64,000 nucleotides of DNA from the NCBI RefSeq assembly GCF_026210795.1, contig NC_089444.1, forward strand, positions 4,144,501 through 4,208,500, given 5' to 3'. The notes beneath the pieces were generated by a model. It was not told the origin of the DNA. It saw only the letters and a program-made list of their open reading frames with translations, and did not search any database. The position numbers and the translations under genes are program-made. Positions 35,851 to 45,474 of the stretch are shown in pieces (position 1 is the first letter of the stretch; each line of letters starts with the position of its first letter). Origin of the DNA: Rhizophagus irregularis. Taxonomy: Eukaryota; Glomeromycota; Glomeromycetes; Glomerales; Glomeraceae.

Positions 35851-35930
35851 GTTAGGGTTAGGGTTAGGGTTAGGGTTAGAATTAGAGTTAGGGTTAGGAT
35901 TAGGGTTAGAGTTAGGATTAGGGTTATTAT
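35851..35930 (+). repeat. Interstitial telomere-like TTAGGG repeats
   Basis: GTTAGGGTTAGGGTTAGGGT is perfect at the start, then degenerate units (TTAGAA, TTAGAG, TTAGGA) alternate with TTAGGG to about 35930. The location inside a Helitron inside a retrotransposon shows this is not a chromosome end. Confidence 0.8.
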
Positions 35931-36271
35931 TAGATTAATATTAGTATTAGATTTATATTAGGGTAGGATTAGTATTAGTTAGGTCTAGGGAGAGTAAGTA
36001 AAATAAGTTGATTATTAGGGTTAGTATTTTAGTATAATGATTAGAATTAAATTTTTTAAAATTTATCATAATATTAAATTTATATAATAGAAAAAAGAAT
36101 AGAGTTTAAAGTTTAAATTATAATAGTAAATTAATAATATTATTTATATAAATTTGAAGTTAAAAAAATATTCTTATAATTTATTTATAATAAAAATTAT
36201 TTTTTATAAACCAAACCTTAAAATTTCATCAACGTTGACGAACCTGGGGCAACGCCCAGGCCTACGGGCTA

Positions 36272-36515
36272 TAAGGTTGCTTGTCTAAACCTCTTCAAAA
36301 TCCTACGATTAGTTTCATCAAAATTTTACTATAGATATATTATAGTTTCGGCAGAGTTTTGGCAGTTTCAGCATTTATAATAAGTTTCAGTAGTTTCGCC
36401 TTTCTCCAAAGTTTCGCCAGTTTTTTAATATAACTTTAATATAGTTTCGGCAGAATTTCGCTTTTCGGCAAAACGCCATCTTGCCTAAACCCCTAGGTTT
36501 CGGCAAGCAACCTTA
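36272..36515. mobile_element. hAT-like MITE in the Helitron 3' end
   Basis: Perfect ends TAAGGTTGCTTG and CAAGCAACCTTA, with a perfect 8-bp duplication ACGGGCTA (36264-36271 and 36516-36523). 244 bp, non-coding. It landed between the Helitron hairpin and its CTAG terminus. Same family as 4042-4795. Confidence 0.92.
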
Positions 36516-36759
36516 ACGGGCTAGTTGATTATAATGGCAGAAAAGATGTTAGTTTTGAAGAATCAGAAAGTGAAACTGAATCTAATACAGAAGAAAAAGA
36601 TAATGAAATTAATGATTCTAGTGAAGAATCAGAAGATGAGTATGAAGAAATGGAACAAGAAGAGTTGTTTTCCTTTGTGGAAAATAATGAAATGAAAAAG
36701 AAAAAGAAAAATAAAGTAAAATAAGTAGTCTTGGCCTAAAAGAAGGAGAGACGATAAAG

Positions 36760-39072
36760 ATGCCAAATGAAAGTAAGAAAGAGAAATTTGAAAGGAAAAT
36801 ATATTTAGGAGAAATGGATAATCTAAAGAAAGAAATGTTTAAAGAGTTAATAAGAGAATACAAAGATATATTTGAATATGATGAAGAAAAATTAGGAAGA
36901 GTTAATAAAGTTAAGCATGAAATTGAAGTTAAAGAAGATCAAGAACCAATAGCACAAAAGAGATATAGAGAAACTGAAGAAAAAGAAAAGTTTATAAAGA
37001 AAGAAATAGAACAATTATTGAAAATGGGTAAAATAAAGAAGTCATGAAGCCCATGGTCATCTCCAGTAACATTAGCAGGAAAGAAAAGTGGAAATTACAG
37101 ATTTTGTATAGATTATAGAAAATTAAATAGTGTAACTAAGTCAGATGCATATCCATTACCAAGAATTGATGAATTGTTAGAGAAATTTAGAAGAGGAAAT
37201 TGGTTCACAAGTTTAGATTTAGCAGCAGGATATCATCAAGTTGAAATGGCAGAAAATGATAAAGAGAAAACAGCATTTATATGTTCGCAAGGATTGTTTG
37301 AGTATAATGTTATGCCATTTGGATTAAAGAATGCACCTGGAACATTTCAGAGATTAATGGATGAAATATTAAAAGAGTATATCAGAGAATTTGTTACAGT
37401 ATATTTAGATGATATAATGATTTATTCTAGAGATTTTGAGGAACATTTAAAACATGTTAATAGAGTATTGAACAAATTAAGAGAAAATAATATGATTGCG
37501 AAGTTAAAGAAATGTCAATTTGGATTAAGAAATATAAACTTTTTAGGACATATAGTAGGAAAAGATGGTTTACGACCAGATGAAAAGAAAGTTGAGAAGA
37601 TAAAGAGTATAAAAAGACCAGAAACTGTTACAGAAGTAAGATCATTTTTGGGATTATGTTCATATTATAGAAGATTTATAAAGGATTTTGCAAAAATAGC
37701 AAAACCTTTACATAATTTAACGAAAAAGGATACAGAGTTCGAATGGAAAGAAGAACAACAAGTAGCTTTTGATATATTGAGAACAAAGTTAATAGAGAAA
37801 CCAATTTTAATATATCCAGATTTTGATAAGGAATTTATATTAATAACTGATGGATCTAAAATAGGGTTAGGAGCAGTATTAGCTCAAATGAATGAAGATA
37901 ATAAAGAAGCTGTCATAGCTTATGTGAGTAGGAGTACAGTTGGAGCAGAAAAGAATTATCCACCAACAGAATTAGAATGTTTAGCCGTATTTTGGGGAAT
38001 AAAACATTTTCAGAAATATTTAGTAAGAAGAAAGTTTATAGTAATAACAGATCATGCAGCTTTAAAAGGATTAACAGATGGTAAAGAACAGACAGGAAGA
38101 AGAGCAAGATGGGTAATGAAGTTACAACAGTTTGATTTTAAAATAGTTCACAGAAGTGGAAAGAAAATTAAGAATGCAGACGCATTATCAAGACTACAAT
38201 TTGAAGAAAAAGATATAAAAAGGGATGTTGAAAGCTTTGATCAGGAATTAAATAAAATGGATTATAATAAAGAGAAAAAGTTAAGATATGCTAAATCAGG
38301 AAATAAATGGTTTAATGCTAAAAGATTTAGAGGAAAATGGGATGATATGAAATATTTTAATGATAAAGAAGCGATATTATTAAATCTAGAAGATAAGACA
38401 GAGAAGGAATTGTTAAAAAGATTAGGAAAAGAAAGTAAACCACAAATTGTTATTGTTGAAGGAGTAGATGGCACAGGAAAGACTACAATAGTAGAAAATG
38501 TAATTAAACAATTAAAGGATAAAGATAAATTGAAAGTGAGATTCAATACATTCAAAAGAAGAAGAAATGATGATGAAAGATTTAAAGAACCTTCAAAAGA
38601 ATATGAATGGTTATTCAGAAAACAAGTTGTTGAAGAAATTAATAGAAGAATGACTGAATTTGATGATGAAGATATTATAATATTGGATAAGTCACCTTAT
38701 AGTGAATATTTTTACCAGAAAACTAAAAGTTTTGATAGGGGATTAATTAGTCCATATGGAAATCATAAAATGGAAAAAGAAATATTTAAATATAAAGATA
38801 TCATAGATAATGCAGTAGTAATATTTTTAGAAAATGATGAATGTTGGAAAAATTACATTGGAAGAGAAACTAAGAAGAGTGAAAAAGGACATAAATCGTC
38901 TTATGATACATTAAATGAAGAAGAATATATGGATATGGTTAAAATGTTTAAAGAATACCAGAATGTGTACGAAAATGAAGAAAAATATAGGAATATAAAA
39001 ATTAAGAATGACAATGAAAGTTGGAAAAAGGTATATAAACAGGTCGAAATATTATTAAGAAAAGTAAAATGA
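36760..39072 (+). pseudogene. Pol: reverse transcriptase, RNase H and thymidylate-kinase-like domain
   Basis: It copies retrotransposon RNA into DNA and degrades the RNA. The frame runs from ATG at 36760. The RT has FTSLDLAAGYHQVEM, VMPFGLKNAPGTFQRL and the catalytic VYLDDIMIYS (about 37395). Gypsy-type RNase H has LITDGSKIGLGAVLAQ, ELECLAVFWGIKHF and KNADALSRL. A linker of about 80 residues (38200-38430) leads to a P-loop kinase (38431-39069). One defect is TGA at 37045-37047 between KKS and SPWSSPVTL, where related polymerases have Arg (CGA to TGA). No protease or integrase is in this frame. The kinase at the C-terminus is not part of any gypsy Pol I know. Confidence 0.9.
38431..39069 (+). 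other. Thymidylate-kinase-like P-loop domain fused to Pol
   Basis: About 210 residues in frame with RT-RNase H. PQIVIVEGVDGTGKTTIVEN is a beta strand plus Walker A (GVDGTGKTT, 38461-38487) as in dTMP kinases. DEDIIILDKSPYSEYFYQ matches the family's DR(F/Y/H/S)xxSxxAYQ signature except that Lys replaces the usual Arg. AVVIFLENDE followed by GRETKK fits the later strand and Arg-containing lid. Thymidylate kinases phosphorylate dTMP to dTDP; deoxynucleoside kinases of the same fold are the alternative. A role in supplying nucleotides for reverse transcription is inference. The domain has no frameshift or stop. Confidence 0.85.
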
Positions 39073-39212
39073 CCAAAGAAAATATTGGATTAGAAATTTA
39101 TGTATTTATTATACATAAAAATATAAACTATCATTGTATATTATTTGAAGATAAGGAATTGAAGTTTATATTACCATTTGAAGCGGAAATAGAAGAGTTA
39201 TTAAGTAAATAA
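39069..39212 (+). CDS. Small frame overlapping the end of Pol by ATGA
   Basis: A 47-residue frame starting MTKENIGLEIYVFIIHKNIN. Its ATG overlaps the Pol stop (ATGA), and its TAA is 13 bases before the integrase ATG. No domain is recognised. The tight spacing suggests the three frames are translated from one message, or that the region is a remnant of a joined polyprotein. Confidence 0.45.
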   Translation: MTKENIGLEIYVFIIHKNINYHCILFEDKELKFILPFEAEIEELLSK

Positions 39213-39225
39213 AGAATAAAGTAAA

Positions 39226-40420
39226 ATGGAAGAAGAAGAATATAATAGGATATATAAGAATATAGAGAAAGAGGTTAAATATATTATTAAGGATAACTTA
39301 TTATATAGAAAGGAAGGAAATAGATTACTAAAAGTTATAAGAAAATATGAATTCGAAGGATTAATGTACATTGCACATGACCATGAATTGTCAGGACATT
39401 TTGGAATAGAAGCAACATATGAAAGAATTAAAGATAAATATTATTGGAAAGGAATGAAACAAGATATAGAAATATATGTTAAATCATGCGATAATTGTCA
39501 GAGAAGAGGAAAACCGATTGGGAAACATGATTTAAATATAATTAGAGTTAAAGAACCATTTTACCAGATTGGAATAGATGTTGTGGGACCATTACCAATA
39601 ACAGAAATAAATAATAGATTTATTGTTACAGCGATGGATTACTTTACGAAATGGCCAGAAGCTAGAGCTTTAGAAACAGCAGATGCTAAAGAGATTGCAA
39701 GGTTCATTTATGAAGATATAATAAGTAGACATAGATGTCAAAAGAAAATACTAAGTGATAGGGGAAGTCATTTTAATAACAAATTAGTAGAACTATTAAT
39801 GGAGGAATTTCAGATAAAACATAATTTTTCAACACCTTATTACCCAAAAACGAATGGATTAATCGAAAGATTCAATAAGACATTATGTGAATCGTTGGCA
39901 AAATTAAGTAATGTAGAAGATTGGGATTTAAAAGTACCAGGAGTTTTATTTGCATATAGAACAAAGAGAAATAATTCAACAAAGTTAAAACCAGGATATT
40001 TAATATATGGAAAAGAAATGAAGACATTATTGAATTTAGAAGATGAAAATGTTACGATGATACAAAGAATTAATAGTCTAATCGAAGAATTACCAAGCAT
40101 TAGAAATCAAGCTAAAAGAAATGTTGAAAAATCTCAAGAAAAACAAAAGTTATATCACGATTCACGATAAGAAGAATAAAATAAAGAAGAAATTTCAGAT
40201 AGGGGATAAAGTATTATATTACAATGCAGCGAAAGAAAAACAATGGTCTGGAAAACTTGAAGAAAAATGGAAAGGACCTTATTATATACACGAAACGATT
40301 TCTAAAGGATCATATAAAATAAAGACTATGGAAGGAAAGATATTGAAGACACCAGTAAATGGAGAACTATTAAAAGAATATATTGATAGATCAAATTTTG
40401 AAGTTTTAATTAGAATTTGA
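39226..40420 (+). pseudogene. Integrase, separate frame, broken near its C-terminus
   Basis: It inserts the retrotransposon DNA into chromosomes. ATG 39226 follows the leader AAGTAAA. An HHCC zinc-binding domain (HDHELSGHFG, CDNCQRRG) is followed by the catalytic core with D in QIGIDVVGPL, D in KILSDRGSHF and E in NGLIERFNKT. Then comes the C-terminal domain FQIGDKVLYY with GPYYIHETISKGSYKIK. A one-base indel near 40166 (after KLYHDSR) separates core and C-terminal domain. The frame ends at 40420, 31 bases before the 3' LTR. Confidence 0.88.
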
Positions 40421-40435
40421 GAGGACTCAAATTTT

Positions 40436-40451
40436 AAAGCGGGAGGAAAGC
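40436..40451 (+). other. Polypurine tract
   Basis: AAAGCGGGAGGAAAGC directly abuts the 3' LTR, the expected primer site for plus-strand DNA synthesis. Confidence 0.75.
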
Positions 40452-40960
40452 TGTAACTGAAGATATGGGATAGATTACACAGAAATCAATGTTAGATAGT
40501 GATAATTAGTTAACTGAAAATATAATACGGATAAATAATTAGCCGAAGGATAAATAATTAACCGATAAAATATTATTTATAGTTTAGTTTAGTTTAGTCA
40601 CAAGATAGTCATATGATAATACATCTTTATTTTCTTATTATTCTTAAATTTTTATTAGTAGAAAAGTTAGAAATAGTAGAAATAATTTTCTTAAAAATGT
40701 ATAAATATAGGTGGGATTCGATAGGAATTCCGCAGTCAATTTTTGGCTCAAATAAAATAATATTGAAATATTAATTATTAAAAGTTATTCAAATATGAAT
40801 ATGCTCATTGTACGCTTGAGAATTAATTAATATTATATTATAAGTCCAGAGAAGTAAAGTAAAGGAAATTATCCCAGTTTGATTATTATATGAATTGTAA
40901 TAATAAGTTAAGAGAACTCTCGCAGTTTGTAAGAGAAATTATGAGAATATAAGAGATATA

Positions 40961-42547
40961 CAGTCCCCTCTCGATATAACGAACCCTAGGTTCCAGCTGA
41001 TCAGGGCTTCATTATAAGCAACTTCGTTAACACTATAACGAATTATTCAGTATTGTATAATGAATTCTTCGGTATAGGAATATCGGTTATACAGATCATG
41101 TGACTTGTTGATCTGATTACCGATAATTTAACATTTTTTTTAATCTTTTTTTTATAGGGGTGCTTTCTAAACTTCAAAATAGATGCCTAGAATGAGAAGT
41201 AAGTGGGAACTGGGGGTTTTTTATATTAATTTCGTTTAAAAACATTTACTAATGTTCTTTTTTTATTTTTTTTATTGTAGGAAACTTCCTGGACTTCGAA
41301 ATGGACGCCTGAGACGAGAAGTAAGTGGGGAACTCAATTTTTTTTATTTAAGAACATTTACTAATGTTCTTTTTTTATTTTTTTATTATAGGGAACTTCC
41401 TGGACTTCGAAATGGACGCTTGAAACAAGAAGTAAGTGGGGAACTCGATTTTTTTTATTAATTTCGTTTAAGAACATTTACTAATGTTCTTTTTTATTTT
41501 TTTATTGTAGGGACTTCGAAATGGACGCTTGAGACAAGAAGTAAGTGGGGAACTCAATTTTTTTTATTAATTTCGTTTAAGAACATTTACTAATGTTCTT
41601 TTTTATTTTTTATTGTAGGGACTTCGAAATGGACGCTTGGGACAAGAAGTAAGTGGGACAACTCAATTTTTTCTTTTAATTTCGTTTAAGAACATTTACT
41701 AATGTTCTTTTTTATTTTTTTTATTGTAGGGACTTCGAAATGGACGCTTGAGACAAGAAGTAAGTGGGACAACTCAATTTTTTCTTTTAATTTCGTTTAA
41801 GAACATTTACTAATATTCTTTTTTATTTTTTTTTATTGTAGGGACTTCGAAATGAACGCTTGAGACAAGAAGTAAGTGGGACAACTCAATTTTTTCTTTT
41901 AATTTCGTTTAAGAACATTTACTAATGTTCTTTTTTTATTTTTTTATTATAGGGAATGCTTCCTGAAGTGTTCTATATAAAAATGTTTATTATAATTCCT
42001 TTTTTTTGTAGGAATGCTGTTTAACAATAACTGACTATATAATAAATAAATTATTAATGATATATTAATTTAACTAGGAGTGTCCTTACCCCTATGATAA
42101 ATATAAATTAATAACAATTCACATCGAATCCTAATACAACCGAATTAATGTAAATTAATGTAATTCTGCCTAAATATTAAATAAAATAGCCAGAATTATT
42201 AATCCTGATACGATCCTGATACAATCCTGATCCATAATTTAAATATAAAACACAGGGGTGATATTTAATGTCATAATGCATCAATATTTATTAATAATTA
42301 CATTTAATTATAAAGAAATTCTTCGTTATAACTGAAAAAAATTCGTTATAAAAAAAATCCGTTATATCGAGAGGCATTTTTATATAAGAAATTCACACAC
42401 TTTACTTCGTACTACGTTATATGGTAAATAAATAGTAAACTTCGTTATATCAAGGTTTTTTTCATATTTAAAATCGGTACCACACTGTATGATCCGTTAT
42501 ATCATGTTATTCGCTATATCGAGGTTCGCTGTAGAGAGGGGTGACTG
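40961..42547. mobile_element. Non-autonomous pogo/Tigger-like element in the 3' LTR
   Basis: The ends are CAGTCCCCTCTCGATATAAC and, inverted, CAGTCACCCCTCTCTACAGC, flanked by TA at 40959-40960 and 42548-42549. The 5' LTR provides the empty site. Subterminal DNA has many CGATATA / CGTTATA motifs, as in pogo-like ends. No transposase. The centre is an intron-like array. Confidence 0.92.
41160..42015 (+). repeat. Array of intron-like hairpin modules in the pogo-like element
   Basis: About eight units. The exon-like block is near GGGACTTCGAAATGGACGCT then TGAGACAAGAA, followed by the donor GTAAGTGGG. The branch-like hairpin is AAGAACATT-TAC-TAATGTTCTT and the acceptor ATTGTAG or ATTATAG. Consecutive units are nearly identical, so they spread by tandem duplication. 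Unlike the CACTA-type carriers this element duplicates TA. Confidence 0.85.
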
Positions 42548-45474
42548 TAAAGGAAAGAGAGCGAGAAGTTAAGAGATTATAAAATCTAAACCAAGCATAA
42601 TATTGAACTGAGTATGAGTTTAGTCTACTGATATGTGGCAGGTATCGGTGACACCGGACAAGAAGAGTCAACATCATTTAATAATAATTATGAATCAGAT
42701 TTTGCCGGTTTTATCCCTCAAAAAAGGCGTAGACAAGACCAGTTTCGGGAACTGGAAGCCAATAAGGAAAGCAATGAACCGATTAATGAGTATGAATATG
42801 AAGGTGACATTTCTCCAGAAGACAATATGGATTTGGACGACGATCCTGTTAAACAATTTGCTGCGCCCGAAAATGATTCAGAATTCACATATCCCGACAC
42901 AAATGTTAATATTGCAGATTCTTGGATATTGACATGGATATTCAAATATCAAGCAAGATTTTGCTTGCCGGATGTTGCACTAGATTCTTTGATAAAGTTT
43001 TTTCATCAAGTATTAATGGATGCTAATCAGACGAGATTCAAAGATTTCCTGTCTTCTTTATACACTGCGACTAAGTTATTACGAATCGACAACCAATCTA
43101 TGACTTACGCAGTATGTCTGAGCTGTAATACATTATATAATATAGCTGATGTTGTTGCGGATGAAGGATTTAAATGTACGCATATAGAATTTCCAATGAA
43201 ACCAAAGGAAAAATATTGCAGAATGGAATTAACTGTGTAAGTACCGCATGGTAATGGAAATAAAAGATGCCCCAAATTGTTATTTCCATTACCGAATTTG
43301 AATATACAGATAAACAGTTTGTACCAGAGACCAGAATTCAAGCAACAACTACGAAAATGGACCAATCGGGATGTAAATAATGGTATGTTAGCAGATATTT
43401 ATGACAGTAAAATCTGGAAAACTTTTCCAGACACTTCAGACGTCCCATTTTTTACACTGGAGACTGCAGATTCCCACTTGGGAATTATGATTAATCTCGA
43501 TTGGTTTCAGCCTTTCGAGTCATCTGTATACAGATGTGGGGCTATTTATGGGGTTATTTGTAACCTACTGCGTGAAATTAGATTTAAAAAAGAAAATATG
43601 TTGACGCTTGGTCTACTACCAGGACCAAGCGAGGTTAAGTTACACAAAATTAACCATTATCTCGCTCTGATTGTTGATGAGTTATTAGAGTTCTGGAATG
43701 GGATTGAGATTCCCGCTGCTGAAAAAATATCCAATTGGCATTAATATGCTGTTCGAATGACATTCCTGCGACAAGGAAGCTCTGCGGTCACATATCAGCA
43801 TCAGTGAGCTGCCATAGGTGTTATAAAACTGCAAATTCAAATGGAAATAGAAATAAGTCAAATTTTGGCGGCTTTGATGATATGGTTGACTGGTTTGTAG
43901 AAAGAGATTTGGATGAACATCGACGGAATGCTGAGCTTTGGAGACTATGTAAATCTGAGGAGGAAAGAAAATGTCATGTGAGTTCGACCCATGTTAGATG
44001 GTCCGAATTGCTTCGATTGCCGTATTTTAATCCAATAAGGTACCTTGTCATAGATCCAATGCACTGTTTGTTCCTCAGAATAGCCCATTGGATAATTAAA
44101 AAATTATGGATCAATGGCAACAAGATCACGAAACAAGATCTAGAAAAAATGGAAAAGCGAGCAAAAATCATACAAATACCCACGGATTTGGGGCGTATTC
44201 CAAATAAAATTGCAACTGGAGAAAGATTTTCTGCATTTACGGCCGACCAATGGAAAACGTTTGTTCTAATTTATGCTATTCCATTGATGTGGAATTTGCT
44301 CGCCAAATCAGATCGACAAATTTTGGGAAATTTCGTTAGAGCTTGTTTTCTGCTAGTTTATCGAATTATTGACTGTGACATATTGAACGAAGCTCACAAA
44401 TGTTTGCTCAAAGTTGCAATGTTAATTGAAGAAAATTATGGTCCAGAAAGAATAACCCCAAACCTCCATTTGTATTTTCATATTGCCGATTGTTGCCTGA
44501 ATTATGGTCCATTATATTCTTTCTGGTGTTTTTCCTTTGAATGAATGAACGGTATCCTCGGTAGGTATTTTGCGAACTGTTTAATCGTTTAGCTTGCTAA
44601 TAATTTATTAAATAATATCAATAGGCTCTTTTCCCAATAGTAATCGTCAAATTGAACCCGAACTCTTACGAATTATAATGCAGCATTGGAGACTTGATAA
44701 CCTTGTATCCGTTCAATCAAATAATGTTAAGCTTGTTGAAGCTTTAAAATTAATTCAACCACGATCAACTTCCGGAAGTTTAGCAGCTTACGATAATTTT
44801 AATTACACTGAGCTGCATCAATTTAGAAAGGTATTTTTCCAAGAAGTTGATGAAACAATTGTCGGTAGCGAACCACTTCCTGGAGAAATGCTTACGCTAT
44901 ATAAAAATCAGGTTGCCTTGCCTGATGATATTTATCAAATCCTAATCGAATATTATAATATTGCTTACGACTTGCAATTTGTAACAATTGCTGAGTCAAC
45001 ATCAACTAGTTCACAATAGTTGTGCCAAATATGATTGATCAATTTGGGCGGGTTAGGAACTCAGCAGAAGTGTTTGGATCGGCAATGGCACCCCAATACC
45101 TGAAAAACGTGAATGTTTTGGCGAAGTTTATCCAAAACAATGAAACGACTGATATATTTCCCGGTCAGGTACAGTATTATTTTGAACATACTTTGAGAAT
45201 TTTGGGTGAACTTAAAACACATCGATTAGCATTTGTTAAATGGTATAAACTGGCGCCAAACCAGAAAACCTGATTTTATACAAGTATTGATGGTGATAAA
45301 AAAAGCTCAAATATTGAACTTTGGAGAAATGAATTTTATGAAATAGAGCGAGATTGTTTAATTCCAATTCATTACCTATATAGTCGCTTTGTATCTGGTG
45401 AATTTGTAATTGGCAAAAAGAATCCTATCACATATAATGCTGTAATCCCAATAAATAGGCAGTTTCACTTGTGA

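Larger units (their letters stand above)
33148..36524 (+). mobile_element. Non-autonomous Helitron
   Basis: The left end is TCACCACTATATA directly after A, and the right end is CTAG directly before T. A hairpin CCTGGG / CCCAGG (36243-36260) lies 12 bases before CTAG once the nested MITE is ignored. These are the TC...CTRR, hairpin and A|T target hallmarks of Helitrons, and no target duplication is present. Joining the flanks keeps the protease frame. No Rep/helicase gene is visible. The interior is AT-rich with a palindrome and TTAGGG-like repeats. Confidence 0.8.
32706..36723 (+). pseudogene. Aspartic protease end of Gag-Pro, interrupted by a Helitron
   Basis: The protease that matures the polyprotein has the catalytic motif ALVDTGAGISAIS (about 32840-32880) and the partner motif ELILGTNLL (about 33050). 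The Helitron at 33148-36524 enters after YEIP; the frame resumes in phase at 36525 with DYNGRKDVSFEE, continues through a Ser/Glu-rich acidic stretch and ends KKKKKNKVK at 36723. It is followed after 36 bases by the separate Pol frame. Confidence 0.8.
19326..42653 (+). mobile_element. Ty3/gypsy-like LTR retrotransposon carrying a nucleotide-kinase domain
   Basis: Two 613-bp LTRs (TGTAAC...GTGACA) bound an internal region with a primer-binding site, accessory frames, gag, protease, RT-RNase H-kinase, a small frame, integrase and a purine tract. Gypsy-like features are the RT box VYLDDIMIYS, the RNase H type and the order RT-RNase H before integrase. Without nested elements (20640-25713, 28152-28688, 33148-36524, 40961-42547, plus their duplications) the element is about 12.7 kb. 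It sits in the Tnp2 transposase. I see no clean 5-bp target duplication (ACCAA left, CCGGA right), though the transposase frame stays in phase. Confidence 0.9.
40452..42653 (+). repeat. 3' LTR, interrupted by a pogo-like element
   Basis: Identical to the 5' LTR apart from about three substitutions and the 1587-bp insertion with its duplicated TA. Without these it is also 613 bp. Confidence 0.92.
19099..45474 (+). pseudogene. CACTA-type Tnp2 transposase, split by an LTR retrotransposon
   Basis: This would cut and paste CACTA-type elements. The first part (ATG at 19099) has a Cys/His motif SCDCKECNGKYVDERTRKRH, usual at the start of Tnp2 proteins. The frame breaks at the 5' LTR (19326) and resumes at 42654 with TGQEESTSF. 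Tnp2 motifs follow in order: KWTNRDVNNGMLADIYDS, LLPGPSEVKLHKINHYLALI, ICCSNDIPATRKLCGH and YLVIDPMHCLFLRIAHWIIK, and a C-terminal region ending NAVIPINRQFHL. Defects besides the insertion are in-frame stops at 43238 (CAA to TAA), 44542 and 45271 (both fit CGA to TGA), and frameshifts near 43735 and 45015. A 64-base intron lies at 44561-44624. It is the only CACTA transposase in a window full of CACTA-type elements. Confidence 0.85.

Noticed and set aside
35851-35930. A chromosome end (telomere)
   Set aside because: The TTAGGG run is short, degenerate and embedded in a Helitron with coding sequence of the retrotransposon on both sides.
41252-41461. Open frame with repeated LPGLRNGRL peptides
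   Set aside because: It spans tandem intron-like units whose T-runs translate as Phe runs; no independent evidence of coding.
19321-42658. A 5-bp target duplication for the retrotransposon
   Set aside because: The flanks ACCAA and CCGGA do not match; only ACC could be shared if the LTR end is shifted by one base, so I do not claim one.
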